A stretch of DNA of 64,000 nucleotides from Mucilaginibacter_A sp050954285. GTDB taxonomy: Bacteria; Bacteroidota; Bacteroidia; Sphingobacteriales; Sphingobacteriaceae. Shown here piece after piece: positions 60,543-64,000 of this stretch. The translations under genes were made by a program, and so were the position numbers. The notes under the pieces were generated by a model. It made no database searches. It had not been told where the DNA came from and saw only the letters and a program-made list of their open reading frames with translations. The stretch spans positions 118,642 to 182,641 of the forward strand of contig JBPBPL010000012.1 in NCBI GenBank assembly GCA_050954285.1. The letters run 5' to 3'. The first letter of the stretch is position 1, and each line of letters opens with the position of its first letter.

Positions 60543-60687
60543 CGTGTCTGTTGCCGGTTTAATTAGTATCGATTCCAAGCTGCAAATATAAGTAATCGGC
60601 AGGTATTGGTTTTTGATGATTAAATTTCCTGACATTCAGTTTAATAAATACTGCATATTTGTATCATTAGCCATAAAAATAACCTGC

Positions 60688-61455
60688 ATGAAGAAACTTT
60701 ACTTCCCTTTACTGATGCTTCTTTTATCGGTATTTTATTCGTGCCTGAACGTGGAGGAGCATTATGTTTTCCAAAAAGATGGTGCCTGCAAAATTGATTA
60801 CCGCTTTAATATGGGCAAGGCGGTTTCAGTGCTTTCTAACTTGCTGCCCGATTCGGTAAAGCAAACGCCTGCCTATCTCATGCAGAAAGATACGGCCATT
60901 AATTTTTTTAGTGGTTTAACGGAAGTCGAACGCAAAAAGCTGAACAATGACCAGATTGACCTGGCGCGCGCCATATTACTTCATCTTAAAATGAACCTGA
61001 AAAACAACCAGGTGCTGGCCAGTGTGCAATATGAAGCTAAAAGTCCGAAAGAGGTGAAGTATTTTTTAACGCATATTTCTAATATTGCCCAGCAGCAAAA
61101 AATTGGACAATTAATCAGTGATCCGCAGGTGGTACAGGCTGGTTCAGGCAGCGGAGGCATGGGCATCAATGAAGATTATTTCAATTACGACATCGGCAGC
61201 AAGCATTTTGCCAGAAAAGTAGATACAGTAAAATTCAGAAAATATTTTAAGCAGAACGAAGCCATGTATAATATGGCAAAAGCGGCATTGATTGAAATGC
61301 CTTACAGCGTAACAATGCGTTTTCCGCGGCCGATAAAAAAGACAGGAAATGTTAAGGCAAAACTTTCTGCAGATAAAAAACAGCTGACTTTAAACAGCAC
61401 TTTGGATGAAATCGTAAAAACGCCGCAGCTTTTAAACCTCAAAGTAGAATACTGA
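60688..61455 (+). CDS. Lipoprotein of unknown function
   Basis: About 255 residues from ATG 60688, chosen because MKKLYFPLLMLLLSVFYSC is a lipoprotein signal with lipobox ending in Cys about 19; the frame is open 25 codons upstream over the queE start. The mature protein starts LNVEEHYVFQKDGACKIDYRF, a pattern seen in uncharacterised Bacteroidota lipoproteins, with a mixed alpha/beta body. A dispersed motif copy (60715-60728) encodes MLLLS of the signal peptide. Its TGA stop overlaps the Rieske ATG by one base, so the two are cotranscribed. Confidence 0.82.
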   Translation: MKKLYFPLLMLLLSVFYSCLNVEEHYVFQKDGACKIDYRFNMGKAVSVLSNLLPDSVKQTPAYLMQKDTAINFFSGLTEVERKKLNNDQIDLARAILLHLKMNLKNNQVLASVQYEAKSPKEVKYFLTHISNIAQQQKIGQLISDPQVVQAGSGSGGMGINEDYFNYDIGSKHFARKVDTVKFRKYFKQNEAMYNMAKAALIEMPYSVTMRFPRPIKKTGNVKAKLSADKKQLTLNSTLDEIVKTPQLLNLKVEY

Positions 61456-61781
61456 TGCTGGAATGGATAAAAGTTGCCGAAAATATACTGGTAAAAGAAG
61501 CATCTATCCGAAAGATCAAAGCCGGGAAACACAATCTTTGTTTAGTTGGGTATGATGGAATAATTTACGCCGTTGCGGCAAAATGTCCACATGCCGGAGG
61601 CGAACTGGTTGGCGGCTGGTGCGAAAACGGACAGATCATTTGTCCGTTGCACCGCTATCAATACGATTTAAAAACCGGAAAAGGCGCAGCCGGACAAGGA
61701 GACTATATCGATACTTTTCCGGTTGAAGTTCGCGCAGATGGAATTTATGTTCAGGTGAAAAAGCGCTGGAGTTTGTTTTAG
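61455..61781 (+). CDS. Rieske-type [2Fe-2S] ferredoxin
   Basis: 108 residues, a single Rieske domain. Cluster ligands CPH (about 47-49) and CPLH (about 69-72), with GGELVGGW between them and YDLKTGKGAAGQGDYIDTFPV after. Similar to NirD and dioxygenase-type ferredoxins: soluble electron carrier or regulatory subunit. The oxidase partner is not in the window. A motif copy (61491-61503) encodes VKEAS. Confidence 0.92.
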   Translation: MLEWIKVAENILVKEASIRKIKAGKHNLCLVGYDGIIYAVAAKCPHAGGELVGGWCENGQIICPLHRYQYDLKTGKGAAGQGDYIDTFPVEVRADGIYVQVKKRWSLF

Positions 61782-61786
61782 TTTTT

Positions 61787-61899
61787 TGTCATCTCGACGA
61801 TAGGGGAGAGATTTTCATCGAAACAGCTTAACTAACTTGTATTATTTGAAAAAGATTTCTCTCTGCGTTCGAAATGACAAGACTAATGCTTCTTTTATC
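61787..61899. repeat. Large inverted repeat ending in a dispersed motif
   Basis: Left arm TTGTCATCTCGACGATAG with GGGGAGAGATTTTC, and right arm GAAAAAGATTTCTCTCTGCG with TTCGAAATGACAAG, are inverted copies with a few mismatches over roughly 35 bases each. The right arm runs into ATGCTTCTTTTATC (61886-61899). It resembles the element at 46019-46147. Between convergent Rieske and folD genes. Confidence 0.82.
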
Positions 61900-61907
61900 A
61901 CCTGTTT

Positions 61908-62789
61908 TTAAGGATAGATTTCTTTTCGTGCCGAAGCCAGCGTGTTTTTCAACAAACCAATAATCGTCATCAAACCAACACCACCCGGCACCGGTGTGAT
62001 CCAGGAAGCTTTTGGCGCTACGTTTTCAAAATCAACATCGCCATAAAGTTTATAGCCGGATTTGGTTTGGGTAGAATCTTCCCGGTTCATGCCAACATCA
62101 ATTACGATTACGCCATCTTTCACCATATCAGCGGTAATAAAATTCTTTTTACCGATAGCAACAATCAGAATATCAGCCTCTAAAGTAAAATTTTTAATAT
62201 CCGGCGTACGGCTGTGGCACATGGTAACCGTACAATTTCCGGGTTGTGCATTGCGCGCCATTAAAATACTCATCGGCGAACCCACAATATTACTTCGGCC
62301 AACTACTACGCAATGTTTGCCGGAAGTTTTAATGCCATATTCCTGCAACATCAGCGTGATGCCGTATGGTGTTGCCGGAATAAAAGAAGGCAAATTGCGC
62401 TGCATCCGGCCAAGGTTTAATGGATGAAAACCATCTACATCTTTGCGGTGATCAATTTTTTCGGTTACCTTTTCTGGATCGATGTGTTTGGGCAAAGGCA
62501 GTTGCACAATAATGCCATCAATGCCTTTATCAGCATTTAATTCTGCAACTTTTTGCAGCAATTCTTCTTCGGTTACATCATCTTCATAACGAACTAAAGA
62601 AGATTGAAAACCAACTTTTTCGCAGTTGCGCATTTTGCTGGCCACGTAAGTTTCGCTGCCGCCATCATGTCCAACTAAAACCGCTACCAGATGCGGCTTG
62701 CGACCGGTTTTTTCAAGTAGCTCAGCGGCTTCCTGTGCGATTTCTATTTTAAGTTTTTCGGAAACGTATTTACCGTCGAGGATTTGCAT
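61908..62789 (-). CDS. folD: Methylenetetrahydrofolate dehydrogenase/cyclohydrolase
   Basis: 293 residues. Signatures: GGSETYVASKMRNCEKVGFQ with the catalytic Lys (about 56), DGIIVQLPLPKHID (about 93-106), the dinucleotide loop VVGRSNIVGSP (about 161-171), and the C-terminal PVPGGVGLMTIIGLL (about 268-282). Interconverts one-carbon folates. Single gene. Confidence 0.96.
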   Translation of the reverse strand: MQILDGKYVSEKLKIEIAQEAAELLEKTGRKPHLVAVLVGHDGGSETYVASKMRNCEKVGFQSSLVRYEDDVTEEELLQKVAELNADKGIDGIIVQLPLPKHIDPEKVTEKIDHRKDVDGFHPLNLGRMQRNLPSFIPATPYGITLMLQEYGIKTSGKHCVVVGRSNIVGSPMSILMARNAQPGNCTVTMCHSRTPDIKNFTLEADILIVAIGKKNFITADMVKDGVIVIDVGMNREDSTQTKSGYKLYGDVDFENVAPKASWITPVPGGVGLMTIIGLLKNTLASARKEIYP

Positions 62790-62812
62790 AAATAATTAAA
62801 AAAAGGTGAAAG

Positions 62813-63643
62813 CTATTTCTTACAAGCTTTCATCTTGTAATTACCAAATAAAACTTTAGCACCATTTTTAGACTGGAGCGGTGCGCTCAAATAAAAATAT
62901 TTAATCCGGTTTGGAATGAACATTTTTGTATCGCTGATTTTGGTTTTATCTAAATAAACCTGCTCGTTTTCGCCATCAACTGCGATAGAAATATGCATCA
63001 CCTGGTTGGCAAAGCCTTCCAAATCAATATCATCATTAGCATGATGGTATTGGGTATCACTACTAGCCTCAATTGTACCGTGTTTATTGTAGTAAGTAAT
63101 GCTGATGTTGTTGATTGCACCATCATTATAAGCATCCTGCATGTAGCTTCTAACACTGTTATCTTTTGCAAAGCCAAAACTTAAAGGGCTAAGGTCTTCA
63201 ATTTTATCTACAACGGCTACAATATCAAACTCGATGGTGAACTTGGATGGATATTTAATTGGCTTTGTTATTTTGTAGGAAGCGAAACTTTGCAATTGCA
63301 TCCATTTTTCCGGGAAATCCGGAGATTTTACAACTTGTCCGGAACCGTTTGTTTTCCAACCTGTCGGCATTTTTCCGATTGGGTTTAGTGAAAAGTCATC
63401 TTCATACAAAGCAGAATCACAAGCAACAAAATCAAAAGAGGAATTTATTTTTATCTTTTTTGATTTTGTTGTGCCGTTTGTTTGAGGGTCGTTAGATGTT
63501 TTATTGTCCATCATCTGAGTTGCCTTATCACTGGCTCTCTGTTTAACTTTTTGAACTAAGCCGCCAAATTGCGCATTGGCTTGAAGAATAAAAAAAAAGA
63601 TAGAAAAACAAGTTACTATTGAGTTTAAAATTATCCTTTTCAT
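62813..63643 (-). CDS. Secreted protein of unknown function
   Basis: 276 residues. The signal peptide MKRIILNSIVTCFSIFFFILQANAQ is followed by a low-complexity Lys/Asn/Thr/Asp linker (about 30-65). A beta-rich domain follows (about 75-275) with FVACDSALYEDDFSLNPIGKMPTGWKTNGSG and FTIEFDIVAVV, resembling concanavalin-like jelly-roll folds of carbohydrate-binding proteins. Family not recognised with certainty. It stands 23 bases upstream of folD on the same strand; cotranscription is possible. Confidence 0.8.
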   Translation of the reverse strand: MKRIILNSIVTCFSIFFFILQANAQFGGLVQKVKQRASDKATQMMDNKTSNDPQTNGTTKSKKIKINSSFDFVACDSALYEDDFSLNPIGKMPTGWKTNGSGQVVKSPDFPEKWMQLQSFASYKITKPIKYPSKFTIEFDIVAVVDKIEDLSPLSFGFAKDNSVRSYMQDAYNDGAINNISITYYNKHGTIEASSDTQYHHANDDIDLEGFANQVMHISIAVDGENEQVYLDKTKISDTKMFIPNRIKYFYLSAPLQSKNGAKVLFGNYKMKACKK

Positions 63644-63677
63644 AAGCTTATAAGTGAGATATAAATTAAAGCAAAAA

Positions 63678-64000
63678 TTAATCTAATTTCAAAACCGCCA
63701 TAAAGGCCGATTGCGGGATTTCTACATTACCAACTTGGCGCATGCGTTTTTTACCTTTTTTCTGTTTTTCCAGCAACTTCCGTTTACGGGAAATATCGCC
63801 GCCGTAACATTTAGCGGTTACATCTTTACGCAACGCTTTTACGGTTTCGCGGGCGATGATTTTGGCACCGATAGAAGCCTGAATGATAATTTCAAACTGC
63901 TGGCGCGGAATCAGTTCTTTCAGTTTCTCGCAGATTTTTTTACCAAAATCGTAAGAATTGCTGCGGTGAATCAGGGAAGATAAAGCATCCACCGGTTCTG
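63678..64000 (-). CDS. lepA: Elongation factor 4 (LepA), C-terminal end only
   Basis: The last 107 residues, open at the window edge. EPVDALSSLIHRSNSYDFGKKI, then EIIIQASIGAKIIARETVKAL, AKCYGGDISRKRKLLEKQKKGKKRMRQVGNVEIPQSAF is the LepA-specific C-terminal domain. It distinguishes it from EF-G. LepA helps ribosomes with stalled or mistranslocated tRNAs. The GTPase part lies outside the window. Confidence 0.96.
   Translation of the reverse strand, partial: EPVDALSSLIHRSNSYDFGKKICEKLKELIPRQQFEIIIQASIGAKIIARETVKALRKDVTAKCYGGDISRKRKLLEKQKKGKKRMRQVGNVEIPQSAFMAVLKLD

Noticed and set aside
2168..61899. Motif as Chi or KOPS signal
   Set aside because: Such signals are strongly skewed to one strand per replichore; the copies here are about equal in both orientations.
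2168..61899. Motif as CRISPR repeat array
   Set aside because: Copies are scattered over 60 kb with no regular spacing and no cas genes.

Overview
The window comes from a Bacteroidota chromosome, most likely Sphingobacteriales (Pedobacter/Mucilaginibacter-like). Evidence: the ileS / TraR-DksA-like / lspA cluster, Bacteroidota-type -7 promoter elements (TAnnTTTG) before the tRNA, serS, gltA and small genes, a PorE-like TPR/propeller/OmpA protein, a large surface protein with the GNPYPSAIDW motif common in type IX-secreted proteins, Mla genes ordered E-F-D, and almost no Shine-Dalgarno sequences. It is core chromosome. I see no transposase, integrase, prophage or CRISPR array.

Layout. 1-2245: 5' part of a surface protein gene. 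2.3-6.1 kb: lnt, rsmI, serS. 6.1-8.4 kb: a small accessory patch with an AT-rich HEPN-type gene and a polysaccharide deacetylase broken by an in-frame TGA. 8.4-14.6 kb: SIMPL protein, lspA, DksA-like gene, ileS, recO. 14.75 kb: tRNA-Val. 15-19.7 kb: GH3 beta-glucosidase, lipoprotein, dienelactone hydrolase, CREST-type membrane protein. 19.7-24.9 kb: HAD dehalogenase, glycine-zipper protein, alcohol dehydrogenase, DUF255 protein, SlyD-like isomerase. 25-27.9 kb: BlaR1/BlaI pair with twin operators, methyltransferase. 28.4-31 kb: mlaEFD. 31.7-33.4 kb: cysE-cysM. 33.9-37.5 kb: kdsB, deoxynucleoside kinase, trpS, plsC, gatC. 37.6-41.6 kb: GH19 chitinase, cobalamin adenosyltransferase, two small genes, ispD, queA. 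41.8-44.6 kb: histidine kinase, response regulator, and a receiver-cyclase fusion. 44.7-51.5 kb: gltA, nupC, BFN nuclease, etfAB, TPR protein, chrA. 51.6-57.9 kb: dnaB, rlmB, manC, recQ. 58-64 kb: PorE-like protein, queE, lipoprotein, Rieske protein, folD, secreted protein, and the 3' end of lepA.

The most striking content is not a gene. A short motif, ATRCTTCTTTTAT(C) or ATRCTGTTTTTAT(C), occurs about 75 times by manual count, in both orientations about equally. Chance would give about two copies of the two 9-base cores (rough estimate from base composition). Copies lie in intergenic DNA, inside conserved genes in several reading frames, inside signal-peptide codons, against start and stop codons, and as inverted pairs that form hairpins between genes. 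Many copies extend to a roughly 27-base element ending in CCTAAAATT. Two larger inverted repeats (about 46.0 and 61.8 kb) each run directly into a copy. This looks like a highly iterated genomic signal of unknown function (uptake-sequence-like, terminator-forming, or a mobilised miniature repeat).
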